DNA from: Nocardioides sp. zg-DK7169
GTDB lineage: Bacteria; Actinomycetota; Actinomycetes; Propionibacteriales; Nocardioidaceae
Direction: 5' to 3'
DNA: 64,000 nt
Assembly (NCBI RefSeq): GCF_013155365.1
Contig: NZ_JABJRA010000001.1
Location: 372,001-436,000 of the forward strand
Position 1 is the stretch's first letter, and the number at the start of each line of letters is the position of its first letter. Positions 25,488 to 34,118 of this stretch are shown here, one piece after another. A program made the translations under genes and the position numbers. Under the pieces are notes generated by a model that saw nothing but the letters and a program-made list of their open reading frames with translations, was not told the origin of the DNA and searched no databases.

Positions 25488-26053
25488 GCACACAACACAT
25501 GCGACTGGCTGGACATGCACGCGTGTTCGTACTCACCGACGACGCGCACGCGGAACTCCTGGACTACCTGGATCGGGCACGCACCGCGCTCTGCGCAGAG
25601 CCCGAATCCGACGAGACCCTCCGTGACCTCGAAGCCTCAATCGGCGACCACCTCGAACCGTTCTACGCCACCCCGGACACTGCGGTGGACGAGGACCAAA
25701 TGCTGACGATTCTCGATCAAGCCGGGGCGATTACGCCCGACCCGGCTAGCCATCCACAACCATCCCCGCAGCGTGGCCCGTTCTGGGCTCGGATCACGGA
25801 AGGCAAATGGCTCGGCGGGGCTTGCCTGGGCATCGCCGCGCGCGGCGGCTTCGACGCCGCATGGGTGCGAGGAATCTCGGTGGGCGCCGCGTTCCTCGTC
25901 GCGGGAGTCCTGGCCCCGCTCGGAGAAGGCATTCCGATGCTGCTCTTCATCGCCGCGACAGTGCTCGGATACCTCGTGCTCCTGCTCGCGCTGCCCCCGA
26001 TCAAGTCGGTGAGGGAGTACCAACGCATCAGCGGCACAGCAGTACGGGGTTAG
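25484..26053 (+). CDS. PspC-domain membrane protein, PadR partner
   Basis: 189 residues. The N-terminal half is a soluble helical domain (HAELLDYLDRARTALC, DETLRDLEASIGDHLEPF, MLTILDQAGAI) like the HAAS/DUF1700-type domains found beside PadR regulators. The C-terminal half is a PspC domain: GKWLGGACLGIAARGGF...VRGISVGAAFLVAG, then a second hydrophobic helix LLFIAATVLGYLVLLLAL. Such PadR-plus-membrane pairs are thought to sense membrane stress (family knowledge; the signal here is unknown). The start at 25484 is coupled to padR by ATGA; a later ATG at 25499 exists. Confidence 0.82.
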   Translation: MSTQHMRLAGHARVFVLTDDAHAELLDYLDRARTALCAEPESDETLRDLEASIGDHLEPFYATPDTAVDEDQMLTILDQAGAITPDPASHPQPSPQRGPFWARITEGKWLGGACLGIAARGGFDAAWVRGISVGAAFLVAGVLAPLGEGIPMLLFIAATVLGYLVLLLALPPIKSVREYQRISGTAVRG

Positions 26054-26356
26054 CGTCACCACGCCCCCCGGTCATGAGCCGCCGTCCCTACTCGCATTCC
26101 GGATGGCAGTCCCCTGCGCTGCCCGTGGTCTATAGCTGCGTCTTCCCGCCGCCAAGCGTCTGCACCGACGAGAGTCATCTAGGCGCAGATGTAGTCCCTT
26201 CAGGACGCGACTGGCAGGCTCCCCGCATGGACGGCCACCTAGAGGCCGCGACTGGCGTCGGTGCCGGCCACCACTTTGACACTGCCGCGTCGATATAGGT
26301 CCTGGCATGTAGCCACGGACGAGTGAGCCACCCGAGCCCGCCGCGGTGCCGGAGGC
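26054..26356. other. 303-base gap without a recognised gene
   Basis: Lies between the 3' ends of the PspC gene (+) and the DUF2511 lipoprotein gene (-). I see no convincing reading frame, and no hairpin strong enough to call a terminator. TTGACA occurs at 26276-26281 but has no -10 at a proper distance on that strand. Composition is mixed, without repeats. Confidence 0.5.
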
Positions 26357-27067
26357 TCAGCTGCAGAGCGCCAGGCCGGCATTGATGACCGGGCTGATGT
26401 CGATCTTCAAGCCATTGACGTCCGGGTCATCTGCCCATATGGGCCCGATGCCGGGGAGGTCAGTGTGATCCTGCGCGGTCCCATTGACGGCGTATGCGTT
26501 GCCGTCAGGGTCCTCCATGGTGACGATCAAGAGCCCGCGACCCATTACCGTCTTGCTCTCGCACGACAAGACCGCGTAGTCGACCTTCAGCGGCCACTCA
26601 GCACCGTAGTCAGTCCTGACCAGAAGGCCCGGGTCGCCTTCTACCTCGGCGGGAACGTCAACCGGCACCGGCTCGACCTCCGGCTCAGGAGCGAAGTCCT
26701 TGCACTTGCCGTCCTGCGGCTCGCCGAGTTCCTCTCCGGGGAAGGCGACCACGACGTAGCCCGCGCTGCCGCCATCCCCGTCCAAGCCGCCCGTAGGCCC
26801 GTACGTGCGGTCCACGCAGACGGTCTCCGCATCCATGACGGTGCCGTTGGCGGTCACGCCCTCCCAGATAGGTGCGTCGCCCAGCTCCCCGATCACCAGG
26901 TGCTCGGCGCGGGACACCATCTCGGCCTCCGCCGCGGCAGGGTCCTGGGTGTCGGTCTCCGCGGCTTCGGTCGACCCGGCCGTGCCCGAGCCCCGCTCGT
27001 CTCCGCACGAAGTAAGGCACGCCGAAAGCGCGAGCGCGGCCGTGACGACGGCGAATCGGGGCGTCAT
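26357..27067 (-). CDS. DUF2511-domain lipoprotein
   Basis: 236 residues from the ATG at 27067 (an in-frame ATG at 27091 would add eight). The signal peptide [22 protein letters not shown] ends in a lipobox (Cys after LTS), giving a membrane-anchored lipoprotein. After a Ser/Thr/Glu linker comes a conserved [12 protein letters not shown] segment. The C-terminal part, [20 protein letters not shown]...[16 protein letters not shown], matches the DUF2511 pattern of small periplasmic proteins. Function unknown. It is divergent from 27313 and sits in the less GC-rich accessory region. Confidence 0.72.
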   Translation of the reverse strand: MTPRFAVVTAALALSACLTSCGDERGSGTAGSTEAAETDTQDPAAAEAEMVSRAEHLVIGELGDAPIWEGVTANGTVMDAETVCVDRTYGPTGGLDGDGGSAGYVVVAFPGEELGEPQDGKCKDFAPEPEVEPVPVDVPAEVEGDPGLLVRTDYGAEWPLKVDYAVLSCESKTVMGRGLLIVTMEDPDGNAYAVNGTAQDHTDLPGIGPIWADDPDVNGLKIDISPVINAGLALCS

Positions 27068-27312
27068 GCCGGCACCGTACGACGCGTTCATGCCTGGCGG
27101 ACGCGAATGCGCCAGAGACTGCTACATCGATCGGCGACAGGAACATTGAGGTGCATCATCCCGCCGCCTACGCCGGCCGTCGGTGAGTTCAACACGGAGC
27201 CCGTACGGTCTGGCCCGTGGCCGCGACGATCGGTCTGAATCTGTCGTCCGGCCGACCATCACCCCTCGGCATTCTGCTCTGTGAGGCGCGGGAACCGTGA
27301 GACGCTCGGAGC

Positions 27313-27666
27313 ATGACCGAGTACGCCGAGAAGGCTGCCGAGGGGGCCGAACTCAATCAGCGAGACGTCAAAGCAGCCAGTCGCGCGTTCCATGATGCCT
27401 GTCTGAAAGCAGCAGCTACACAGGATTCGAAGACCACGATCTACGAGCTGGTCCGACTGGAGATGCTCCGCCGTGGGCTCACCGAAGACGGGGCGAAAAG
27501 TAACGCGTCGAAGTTCGCCAAGGTGTCCATCTGGGTGCGAGGAGGTGGTCAATGGCCTCAAGACCGCGGCCTCTCTTACGTTTACAATCTGGCTCGGCGA
27601 CCTGCTGTAGCGAAGAGTGGCGAAACTATCGTTTGCCCAAGCTGTTCCCACGAGTGGGTCCGATAG
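27313..27666 (+). CDS. Hypothetical protein with C-terminal CPSC motif
   Basis: 117 residues, not recognised. The N-terminal 70 residues look helical and amphipathic (DVKAASRAFHDACLKAAATQ, IYELVRLEMLRRGLTEDGAKS), and the last residues read VCPSCSHEWVR, half of a zinc-ribbon. A second CxxC is absent, so metal binding would need dimerisation. Codon use is less GC-biased than the core genes. ATG at 27313 has GGAG almost adjacent, a poor spacing. The coherent amino-acid composition suggests a real gene; no neighbour hints at a role. Confidence 0.5.
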   Translation: MTEYAEKAAEGAELNQRDVKAASRAFHDACLKAAATQDSKTTIYELVRLEMLRRGLTEDGAKSNASKFAKVSIWVRGGGQWPQDRGLSYVYNLARRPAVAKSGETIVCPSCSHEWVR

Positions 27667-27871
27667 CGCGCATAAGCGGTGATTGGTTTGGCGCCCCGAC
27701 CGCTCGCCAAGGAGAAACCGCCAGCTGTCGTCAGCCGCGTCATTCGCCGTGTAGCGCCCGCCAACTGATGCGTCGATCCGCCGCGATCCGGACACACGGA
27801 TCTGCCGATGAGCGAGCGTGCGTAGGAGGCCGGCGCTTCGAAACTTCCGCACCTGCCGCTGCGAACATGCA

Positions 27872-28315
27872 CTATTCGGTGACGGTGATCTGCTCCCCGG
27901 CATTGAACATCGCGACTTCCTCATACTTGTTCGTCGGGCAGTCCGCCAGCGGCTCGGCGAATTCGGCTGCAAGGTCGCCTAAGTAGTGGTAGCCGCCACC
28001 ACCGCTAACTCGACCGCCCGAGGCGACCACTTCGCCGTCGGACAACCGGACTACTTGGGCTTCCGCATCCCACGTGGTTCCGTATGGCCAGACAACCGGG
28101 AGATCGCCCACCAACAGGCACCCGCCGGACATTGCCAGTGAACCCTCGATCAGTGCGCCGTCGCCAGAACCGTCTCCCTCAGCACGGTGCGCGACGACTG
28201 GACCGTTCCCGCTCGAACTGGGGTCGGCATCGGCGCTGTCATCTTCGCCGCAGGCGACGACAAGCGCCAGGAGCAGAAGATTCGCAGCGGCCAGTCGCGG
28301 GTGCCTCACAGGCAT
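27872..28315 (-). CDS. Hypothetical lipoprotein
   Basis: 147 residues from the ATG at 28315; an in-frame ATG at 28330 would add five. A clear lipoprotein signal peptide (RHPRLAAANLLLLALVVACG) places the lipidated Cys near residue 22, followed by a Ser/Asp/Gly-rich linker (EDDSADADPSSSGNG). The mature domain of about 90 residues contains two Cys (GGCLLVGD, LADCPTNKY) that could form a disulfide, and a VVWPYGTTWD strand. No family recognised. It is the second lipoprotein of the accessory region and runs in the same direction as the first. Confidence 0.62.
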   Translation of the reverse strand: MPVRHPRLAAANLLLLALVVACGEDDSADADPSSSGNGPVVAHRAEGDGSGDGALIEGSLAMSGGCLLVGDLPVVWPYGTTWDAEAQVVRLSDGEVVASGGRVSGGGGYHYLGDLAAEFAEPLADCPTNKYEEVAMFNAGEQITVTE

Positions 28316-28330
28316 GGGACGTTCGAGCAC

Positions 28331-28720
28331 GCCTCACGGTTGCACAGAAGGTCCGCTTCTGCCGCGATGAGCGCACGGCCCGGTGCGTCATGCCACCGCG
28401 AGTCGGGCGCACCGATCTGGCTCCCCTCTGTGTCAAGGGAGTCTGCAGAACGAGTTTCGGGGTTCGTCCGGACATAGACGTCCGGACGAAGCCCTGGAGC
28501 CTGGCCCGACTCGAACGGTGCTGCCATCCCTAGGGGCAGTGACGCGCGGTACCAGCGCCGCGCGTTGGGCAGGCCGGCGACCGAGGCTACGGAAGGCGCA
28601 TGCAGCCTGCACCCGGATTGACCGGACGCAGCCGGATTGCCGGGTCACGACGCGGCTGGTAGCGGGGTCGCAGGCTGCTGTTCGACCGGTCCGCGAAGTG
28701 GCTGGGACGGCCCCGCCGAT
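28331..28720. other. 390-base gap without a recognised gene
   Basis: Lies between the lipoprotein start and the stop of the HNH gene. No reading frame here has a good start, ribosome-binding site or recognisable protein. It contains one long perfect inverted repeat at 28463-28490. Base composition shifts from mixed to GC-rich across it, so one edge of the accessory segment may lie here. Confidence 0.5.
28463..28490. repeat. 11-bp perfect inverted repeat in an empty gap
   Basis: TTCGTCCGGAC (28463-28473) and GTCCGGACGAA (28480-28490) are exact reverse complements around ATAGAC. The arm itself contains the palindrome GTCCGGAC. It could form a stable hairpin or be a protein site; it is about 150 bases upstream of the lipoprotein start on the minus strand. 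Confidence 0.55.
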
Positions 28721-29974
28721 CTACGTCCGCCGATGGAACCTGACTCCCCCGTCGGCCAGCCGATCGGTGGCGAACCTCGGGTCGTGAGCCCGGTGGTGAT
28801 GGTGGGGGCAGAGGAGGAGCCCGTCGGCGAGGTCGGTGCGGCCGCCCGCTGCCCAGGGGGAGCCGGCGTGATGGGCTTCGCACCAGGGTGCCGGGATGTG
28901 GCAGCCCTCGGCGCGGCACTCGCCGTCGCGGAGGGCGAGGGCGCGGCGCTGGGCGCGGGTGAAGAGGCGCTGGGAGCGGCCGAGGTCGAGGACCTCGCCC
29001 TTCCCGCCGAGCACCGCGGGGACGATCTGGGCGGTGCAGGCGAGGCGGCGGGCCTCCTCGGCGGTGATGCGGTCGTGGGAGTCGCCCGGGGCGGGGTTGC
29101 CCAACGTCGCGCTGGCCAGGTCGGCGCGCAGCGAGGCCAGCGACATGGTCACCATCAGCGTGGTGGCGTCGCCGCCGTGGATCGGGAGGCGGGTCGGGTC
29201 GAGGGTCTCCAGGAGCTGGCAGAACGCCTGGGCGGCGCGACGGCCGTACGGGGTGCGCGGCTCGCGCGGCGCCTCCGGGGACGGGGAGGCGGCGTCCTCG
29301 CGGCGGGGGTTGGTGAACGCGTGGAGGTAGGTCGCGAGCCGGGCGGCGTAGACGTCGGGGATCAACCCGCTGATGCGAGTCGTGCCGTCGCCGAGGGCGC
29401 GGAGCCGCAGGCGCATGCGCCGACGGGCGGACGCCTCGAGGTCGGCCAGCCGGCGGGCCTCGGCGGCCTCGGCGATCTCCGGCGCGATCACGTCGAGGAT
29501 CCGGCGGCCCAGGCGGCTCAGCTCGGTGGGGTCGAAGCGGTCGGCGTACTCCACCAGCACGGCCTCGGCCTGGTCGACCACCTCCACGGACACCTCGCGC
29601 GGCAGGTTGTCCAGGGCGGCGGCGATGACGTGCGCCTGGTCGAGGTTGGCCCGCCCGTCGCGCAACGCACCCGCCAGCACCGGCCGCTCCGCGAGCGCCA
29701 GGGCGAGGCGGAGCTCGGCGGCACAGTCGCCGCGGCGCCGATGCGTGGCGACCGCGGCCCACGCACCCGCGTCCCGGGCGCCCGACTCGTCGGCGACGTC
29801 ACCGGCATCCGCGGTGACCCGCAGCCGCAGCTCCGCCACCCGCGCCTCCACCGCGGCGAGCTCCACCAGCGCGGCCGCCTTGTCGGGGGTGGTCATGAAG
29901 GCCGGGTTGATGTCGGCGACGGACTTCAGCACACCCTCGAGCTCGCGGGCGGCGAGGCGGATCGGGTGAGCCAT
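28721..29974 (-). CDS. DUF222 / HNH endonuclease (13E12-type) protein
   Basis: 417-residue member of the actinobacterial 13E12/DUF222 family. A helical DUF222 region fills residues 1-300 (LVELAAVEARVAELRLRVTADAG, ANLDQAHVIAAALDNLP). The C-terminal HNH nuclease domain reads RALALRDGECRAEGC, CEAHHAGSPWAAGG and LLCPHHHHRAHD, with Cys pairs and His residues of a metal-bound HNH site. SD-like CGGAGG precedes the ATG. Just upstream are a -10 element and a perfect SOS box, so LexA control is expected, as reported for mycobacterial 13E12 repeats. These genes are often multicopy and mobile; the cellular role is uncertain. Confidence 0.93.
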   Translation of the reverse strand: MAHPIRLAARELEGVLKSVADINPAFMTTPDKAAALVELAAVEARVAELRLRVTADAGDVADESGARDAGAWAAVATHRRRGDCAAELRLALALAERPVLAGALRDGRANLDQAHVIAAALDNLPREVSVEVVDQAEAVLVEYADRFDPTELSRLGRRILDVIAPEIAEAAEARRLADLEASARRRMRLRLRALGDGTTRISGLIPDVYAARLATYLHAFTNPRREDAASPSPEAPREPRTPYGRRAAQAFCQLLETLDPTRLPIHGGDATTLMVTMSLASLRADLASATLGNPAPGDSHDRITAEEARRLACTAQIVPAVLGGKGEVLDLGRSQRLFTRAQRRALALRDGECRAEGCHIPAPWCEAHHAGSPWAAGGRTDLADGLLLCPHHHHRAHDPRFATDRLADGGVRFHRRT

Positions 29975-30007
29975 GCGAGCCTCCGAGAGCTGCGGGATGA
30001 CTCCTTC

Positions 30008-30030
30008 AGTCTAGTCGAACATGCGTTCGA
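30008..30030 (-). promoter_or_regulatory. SOS box (LexA site) and -10 of the DUF222-HNH gene
   Basis: TCGAACATGCGTTCGA (30015-30030) is a perfect match to the mycobacterial-type SOS consensus TCGAAC-N4-GTTCGA. On the minus strand a -10 element TAGACT (complement of 30008-30013) follows directly, 34 bases before the start codon of the HNH gene. LexA bound here would overlap the promoter, so induction by DNA damage is predicted. Confidence 0.88.
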
Positions 30031-30127
30031 GATCGAGCGGTTTACCCCATCTGTGCACTGCCGAATGTGGTTGCCGCTCTGGGCCGGAAGTGCGCCCGTT
30101 CCACCGTGGCTGCCCCAGACTGGGCGC

Positions 30128-30682
30128 ATGTCGAAGGTCAGAGCGGCAACGACAGCGGACCCGGCCCGATGGCTGCGTCGCTCCGATGTCGATTGGTGGG
30201 ACCTCGTTCGCTACGGCCCACCCGGCTTCGACGTCTACGTGCGGATCGCCTTCGATCACGACACCGACTGGGACGGCGAGGATCCAACCCTCCGCACAGC
30301 ACTCGCGACCTTGGCAGATCACACGGCGACGCCCCAGCGCGGATACGCCGCGATCTGGGAGGGCTGGACGAGTCGGGGGCCGATCCCCGAGGCCCCGCGC
30401 GTGGCGATTCCGAACCGAGAGATGCTGCTCTTCACCGGCCCCGTCAGCGACCTCAGGGACGCGCCGGCGCTGGCGTGGTACGGCACCGCGCAGGGCCACT
30501 ATCAAGAACCTCACCTCGTCTGGCCCGCCGACCAGGCATGGTGCCTGGCCTGCGAGGTCGACGAGGAGATCGAGTTCACCGTGGGTTGCTCGATCGAGGC
30601 GTCCCGCGCCTTGGCAAGCGCGCTACCCGGAGCAGTCCGAGAGGTGCGCTACGGCGAGGACGTACCGCTGTACCGCGACTAG
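30128..30682 (+). CDS. Hypothetical protein, accessory region
   Basis: 184 residues from the ATG at 30128, not assigned to a family. It opens with ARWLRRSDVDWWDLVRYGPPGFDVYVRIAFDHD and is rich in Trp and Tyr, with conserved-looking blocks AIWEGWTSRGPIPEAPRV, REMLLFTGPVSDLRDAP and HLVWPADQAWCLACEVDEEIEFTVG. The composition and the compact C-terminus (ALPGAVREVRYGEDVPLYRD) suggest a soluble folded protein. It is divergent from the SOS-controlled HNH gene, about 100 bases from the LexA site, and convergent with recQ. Co-regulation by the same LexA site is possible but unproven. Confidence 0.62.
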   Translation: MSKVRAATTADPARWLRRSDVDWWDLVRYGPPGFDVYVRIAFDHDTDWDGEDPTLRTALATLADHTATPQRGYAAIWEGWTSRGPIPEAPRVAIPNREMLLFTGPVSDLRDAPALAWYGTAQGHYQEPHLVWPADQAWCLACEVDEEIEFTVGCSIEASRALASALPGAVREVRYGEDVPLYRD

Positions 30683-30689
30683 GCCAGGC

Positions 30690-32513
30690 CTAACCCGCAG
30701 TGACGCCGAGCAGCGCCTCGCCGTACTTCTCGAGCTTGGCGGCACCCAGCCCGGAGATCCCGGCGAGCTGCTCGCGGGCGGTGGGACGCATGGCCGCGAT
30801 CTGGCGCAGCGTGGCGTCGTGGAACACGACGTACGCCGGGAGGCCGGCCTCCTTGGCGGTCGCGGCGCGCCAGGCGCGGAGCTGCTCGAAGAGCTGCTCC
30901 CCCGCCGCGTCGAGCGGTACGTCGTCGGGCTTGGCCTTCCGCGTCGACGACCGCGAGCGGCGGGTCGAGGACGGCGCGACCTCGTGGCGCAGGCGCACCT
31001 CGCGCTCGCCGCGCAGCACGGCGGAGGAGTCCTCGGTGAGCTCCAACGTCCCGTAGCCGTCGTCACCCACGGTCAGCAGCCGCTGCGCGAGGAGCTGTCG
31101 CACGACGCCGCGCCACTGCCGCTCGTCGAGCTCGGTGCCGATGCCGTAGACGCTCAGCGAGGTGTGGTCGAGGTTGACGATCCGCTCGTTGGCCTTGCCG
31201 AGCAGGATGTCGATGACGTGGCCGGCGCCGTAGCGCTGGCGGCGCTGGGCGAGGCGGACGATCGCGGAGAGGAACTTCTGGGCAGCGACGGTGCCGTCCC
31301 AGGTCTCCGGCGGCGCCGTGCACGTGTCGCAGTTGCCGCAGGCCGAGCCACCGGGCTGGCCGAAGTAGGCCAGCAGCTGCCCGCGACGGCACTCCACGGT
31401 CTCGCAGAGGGCGAGCATCGCGTCGAGGTTGGCCCCGAGGCGGCGCTTGTGGGCGGCGTCGCCGTCGGAGGTCTGCACCATCTTGCGCTGCTGCACGACG
31501 TCGGCGAGCCCGTAGGCCAGCCACGCCGTGGCCGGGTTGCCGTCGCGCCCCGCGCGGCCGGTCTCCTGGTAGTAGCCCTCGACCGACTTCGGCAGGTCGA
31601 GATGGGCGACGAACCGCACGTCGGGCTTGTCGATGCCCATGCCGAACGCGATGGTCGCGCACATGACCAGCCCGGGCTCGCGCAGGAAGCGGGACTGGTG
31701 CTCCGCGCGCTGCCGGGCGTCCATGCCGGCGTGGTAGGGCAGCGCCGGGATCCCGTTGCGGGAGAGGAACTGCGCGGCCTCCTCCACCGAGCGCCGCGAC
31801 AGGCAGTAGACGATGCCCGAGTCGCCGGCGTGCTCGGTGCGCAGCAGCTCCAGCAGCTGCTGGCGCGGGTTGTCCTTGGCCACGATGCGGTACTCGATGT
31901 TGGGCCGGTCGAACGACGACACGAACACCCGCGCCCCGCCGAGGCCGAGGCGGGCCACGATGTCGGCGCGGGTCGCCTCGGTCGCCGTTGCGGTCAGCGC
32001 GATCCGGGGTACGCCGGGCCACCGCTCCCCCAGGATCGCGAGCGCCAGGTAGTCGGGCCGGAAGTCGTGGCCCCACGACGACACGCAGTGCGCCTCGTCG
32101 ATCGCGAACAGCGAGATCGTGCCGCGCTCCAGCAGCGCCACGGTCGAGGGCACCGAGAGCCGCTCCGGGGCCAGGTAGAGCAGGTCGAGCTCACCCGCGA
32201 CGTACGCCGCCTCGACCGAGCGGCGCTCCTCGGCCGACTGCGTGGAGTTGAGGAAAGACGCGCGGACGCCGAGCGCCTCCAGCGCGTCGACCTGGTCCTG
32301 CATCAGCGCGATCAGCGGGGAGATGACGATCCCCGTGCCGGGCCGTACCAGCGCCGGGATCTGGTAGCACAGCGACTTGCCGCCACCGGTGGGCATCAGC
32401 ACCAGCGCGTCCCCGCCCGCGACGACGGTGTCGATGATCTGGGCCTGGTCTCCGCGGAAGGCGTCGTAGCCGAAGACCCGGGAGAGGACCTCGGCCGGCG
32501 TGTGCGTCGTCAT
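30690..32513 (-). CDS. recQ: ATP-dependent DNA helicase RecQ
   Basis: 3'-5' DNA helicase of 607 residues used in recombination repair. Walker A is [13 protein letters not shown] (about 39-51), the DEAH box [18 protein letters not shown] is intact, and motif VI appears as [13 protein letters not shown]. The RecQ-C zinc-binding Cys set is visible ([16 protein letters not shown]), followed by the winged helix and a C-terminal HRDC domain ([33 protein letters not shown]). This is the full E. coli-type architecture. It stands alone, between the accessory region and the M1 peptidase. Confidence 0.97.
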   Translation of the reverse strand: MTTHTPAEVLSRVFGYDAFRGDQAQIIDTVVAGGDALVLMPTGGGKSLCYQIPALVRPGTGIVISPLIALMQDQVDALEALGVRASFLNSTQSAEERRSVEAAYVAGELDLLYLAPERLSVPSTVALLERGTISLFAIDEAHCVSSWGHDFRPDYLALAILGERWPGVPRIALTATATEATRADIVARLGLGGARVFVSSFDRPNIEYRIVAKDNPRQQLLELLRTEHAGDSGIVYCLSRRSVEEAAQFLSRNGIPALPYHAGMDARQRAEHQSRFLREPGLVMCATIAFGMGIDKPDVRFVAHLDLPKSVEGYYQETGRAGRDGNPATAWLAYGLADVVQQRKMVQTSDGDAAHKRRLGANLDAMLALCETVECRRGQLLAYFGQPGGSACGNCDTCTAPPETWDGTVAAQKFLSAIVRLAQRRQRYGAGHVIDILLGKANERIVNLDHTSLSVYGIGTELDERQWRGVVRQLLAQRLLTVGDDGYGTLELTEDSSAVLRGEREVRLRHEVAPSSTRRSRSSTRKAKPDDVPLDAAGEQLFEQLRAWRAATAKEAGLPAYVVFHDATLRQIAAMRPTAREQLAGISGLGAAKLEKYGEALLGVTAG

Positions 32514-32594
32514 CGGGGCCCATCGTGCCGTCTGGCGCCGACGGTGCGGCGAGGACCCTCCCGGACCAGTGACCTGGGGGACCTCGCGGAGTGC

Positions 32595-34019
32595 TCAGAA
32601 GCCGTTTGCGGCGGTGCGGGCCGGCGGGCGCGGAGCTCGCAGCCACGCCTCGAAGAAGCCGTCGAGGTCCTCGCCGCTGACCTGCTCGGCGAGCGCGACG
32701 AACTCCTCGGTGGTGCCGTGCCCCTGCGCGCGCTCCTGCACCCAGGTGCGCAGCAGGGCGCGGAAGTCCTGCTCGCCGATGCGGTGCCGCAGCGCCTGGA
32801 AGGCCATCCCCCCGCGCAGGTAGACGGGCGTGTCGAAGATCCGCTGCGGGCCGGGGTCGTCGACGCGCACCTGCCAGAAGCCCCGCTCGGGCGACCAGGC
32901 CTCGTGCTGCTCGACCAGCCAGTCCTGCCCCGAGGTGCCGCCGCGCTCCTCGGTCCACAGCACCTCCATGAAGGTCGCGGCGCCCTCGTTGAGCCAGATG
33001 TCGCGCCACCGCGCCAGGGCGACGGAGTCGCCGAACCACTGGTGGGCGATCTCGTGGACCACCGTCACCACCCGCTGCGACTGCAGCACCGGATAGGTCG
33101 GCCGGGTCTGGTTCTCCAGCGCGAAGCCGGGGCGCAGCGACGTCGTGAGCCCGCCGGTGCTCTCGAACGGGTAGTCCCCCAGCACCGACTCGGCCCACTG
33201 CGTGATCGTCGGGGTCCGCTTCATCAGCCTCATCGCGCGCCGCGCGACCGGACGGCGCAGCTCCTTCGACACCGCGACGTACCACGGCAGCCCGTCGTGT
33301 ACGCCGCGCGCCACGGCGTAGCGCCCGGCGGCGAAGAACGCGAGGTACGGCGCCATCGGGTCCGTCGAGCGCCAGTGGGTGGTGGCCCGGCGCCCGACGA
33401 CCCGGCGGTCCACGAGCGTGCCGTTGGAGACCACCTGCCGGTCGCGCGGCACCGTCACCCGGACGTCCATCGTCGCCTTGTCGAGCGGGTGGTCGTTGGC
33501 CGGGAACCACCACGGCGCCATGTGCGGCTGGTTCATGGTGACGACCTCCTGGCCGTCCGCGAGCCAGTTGCCCTCCCCGGCGTACGACAGGCGCGCCGGC
33601 CGGCCGGCATAGCGCACCTCGACGCTCACCACGCGACCCGCCGCGACCGGCTCGCGCGGGGTGATCCGCAGCTCGTGGTGCTGCGGCCGATCGAACTCGG
33701 CGGCCCGCCCGTCGATCCGCACCGAGCGGACCGGGAGCAGCAGGTCGAGGTGGAGGCTGCGCAGCGACCGGGTCGCCTCGAGGCGCACCTGGGTGCGCCC
33801 CCGGAGCCGGCCGGTGTCGAAGTCGTAGGCGACCCGCACGTCGTAGTGCTGGACGTCGTACCCGCCGTTGCCGTCGAGCGGGAAGTAGGGGTCGCCGATG
33901 CCGGCCGCACCTGCCACCGGGTCGGCCACCCGGGCCGCGGACGGAGCGGCCACCAGGACCGGGAGCAGCAGCAGCGGCGTGACGGCCGCGGCCAGGCGAC
34001 GCGAGAGGGCGAGGTGCAC
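32595..34019 (-). CDS. Secreted M1-family metallopeptidase
   Basis: 474 residues with a signal peptide (LALSRRLAAAVTPLLLLPVLVAAPSAA), starting GTG at 34019. An M1 beta-sandwich domain is followed by the thermolysin-like domain: the exopeptidase motif appears as GFALENQT (about 298-305, a GxMEN variant), zinc ligands are His322 and His326 of HEIAHQW with Glu323 catalytic, and the third ligand is Glu345 in WLNEG. The protein lacks the C-terminal HEAT-like domain of PepN, as in the shorter secreted M1 enzymes of actinobacteria. It would act outside the membrane on peptides. It is divergent from the rhodanese gene. Confidence 0.93.
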   Translation of the reverse strand: MHLALSRRLAAAVTPLLLLPVLVAAPSAARVADPVAGAAGIGDPYFPLDGNGGYDVQHYDVRVAYDFDTGRLRGRTQVRLEATRSLRSLHLDLLLPVRSVRIDGRAAEFDRPQHHELRITPREPVAAGRVVSVEVRYAGRPARLSYAGEGNWLADGQEVVTMNQPHMAPWWFPANDHPLDKATMDVRVTVPRDRQVVSNGTLVDRRVVGRRATTHWRSTDPMAPYLAFFAAGRYAVARGVHDGLPWYVAVSKELRRPVARRAMRLMKRTPTITQWAESVLGDYPFESTGGLTTSLRPGFALENQTRPTYPVLQSQRVVTVVHEIAHQWFGDSVALARWRDIWLNEGAATFMEVLWTEERGGTSGQDWLVEQHEAWSPERGFWQVRVDDPGPQRIFDTPVYLRGGMAFQALRHRIGEQDFRALLRTWVQERAQGHGTTEEFVALAEQVSGEDLDGFFEAWLRAPRPPARTAANGF

Positions 34020-34044
34020 CTGGCCAACCTACTCGCGCAGCCCC

Positions 34045-34096
34045 TTGGCCGGGACGCACGCGCCGTGTATAACTGAACTAAGTCACTGGACTTTGT
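34045..34096 (+). promoter_or_regulatory. Promoter and operator of the tandem rhodanese gene
   Basis: TTGGCC (34045-34050) and TATAAC (34068-34073) are exactly 17 bases apart, a good vegetative promoter. Immediately downstream, over the expected transcription start, ACTAAGTC (34077-34084) and GACTTTGT (34089-34096) form an inverted repeat with one mismatch, inner arms AAGTC/GACTT perfect. Placement just after the -10 is typical of a repressor site. No regulator gene is adjacent. Confidence 0.65.
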
Positions 34097-34118
34097 CTGA
34101 GCGAGCGCGGGAGGGACC

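Noticed and set aside
26276..26300. TTGACA followed by TATAGG
   Set aside because: Spacing is only 12 bases and no gene follows on that strand.
28500..28530. tRNA-like T-arm (GTTCGAGTC on the minus strand)
   Set aside because: The T-stem pairs only three of five bases and no acceptor stem or CCA end fits, so it is not a tRNA or a clear att site.
30021..34076. Very long plus-strand open frame across recQ and the M1 peptidase
   Set aside because: It is antisense to two certain genes and its translation is low-complexity; no start or ribosome-binding site supports it.
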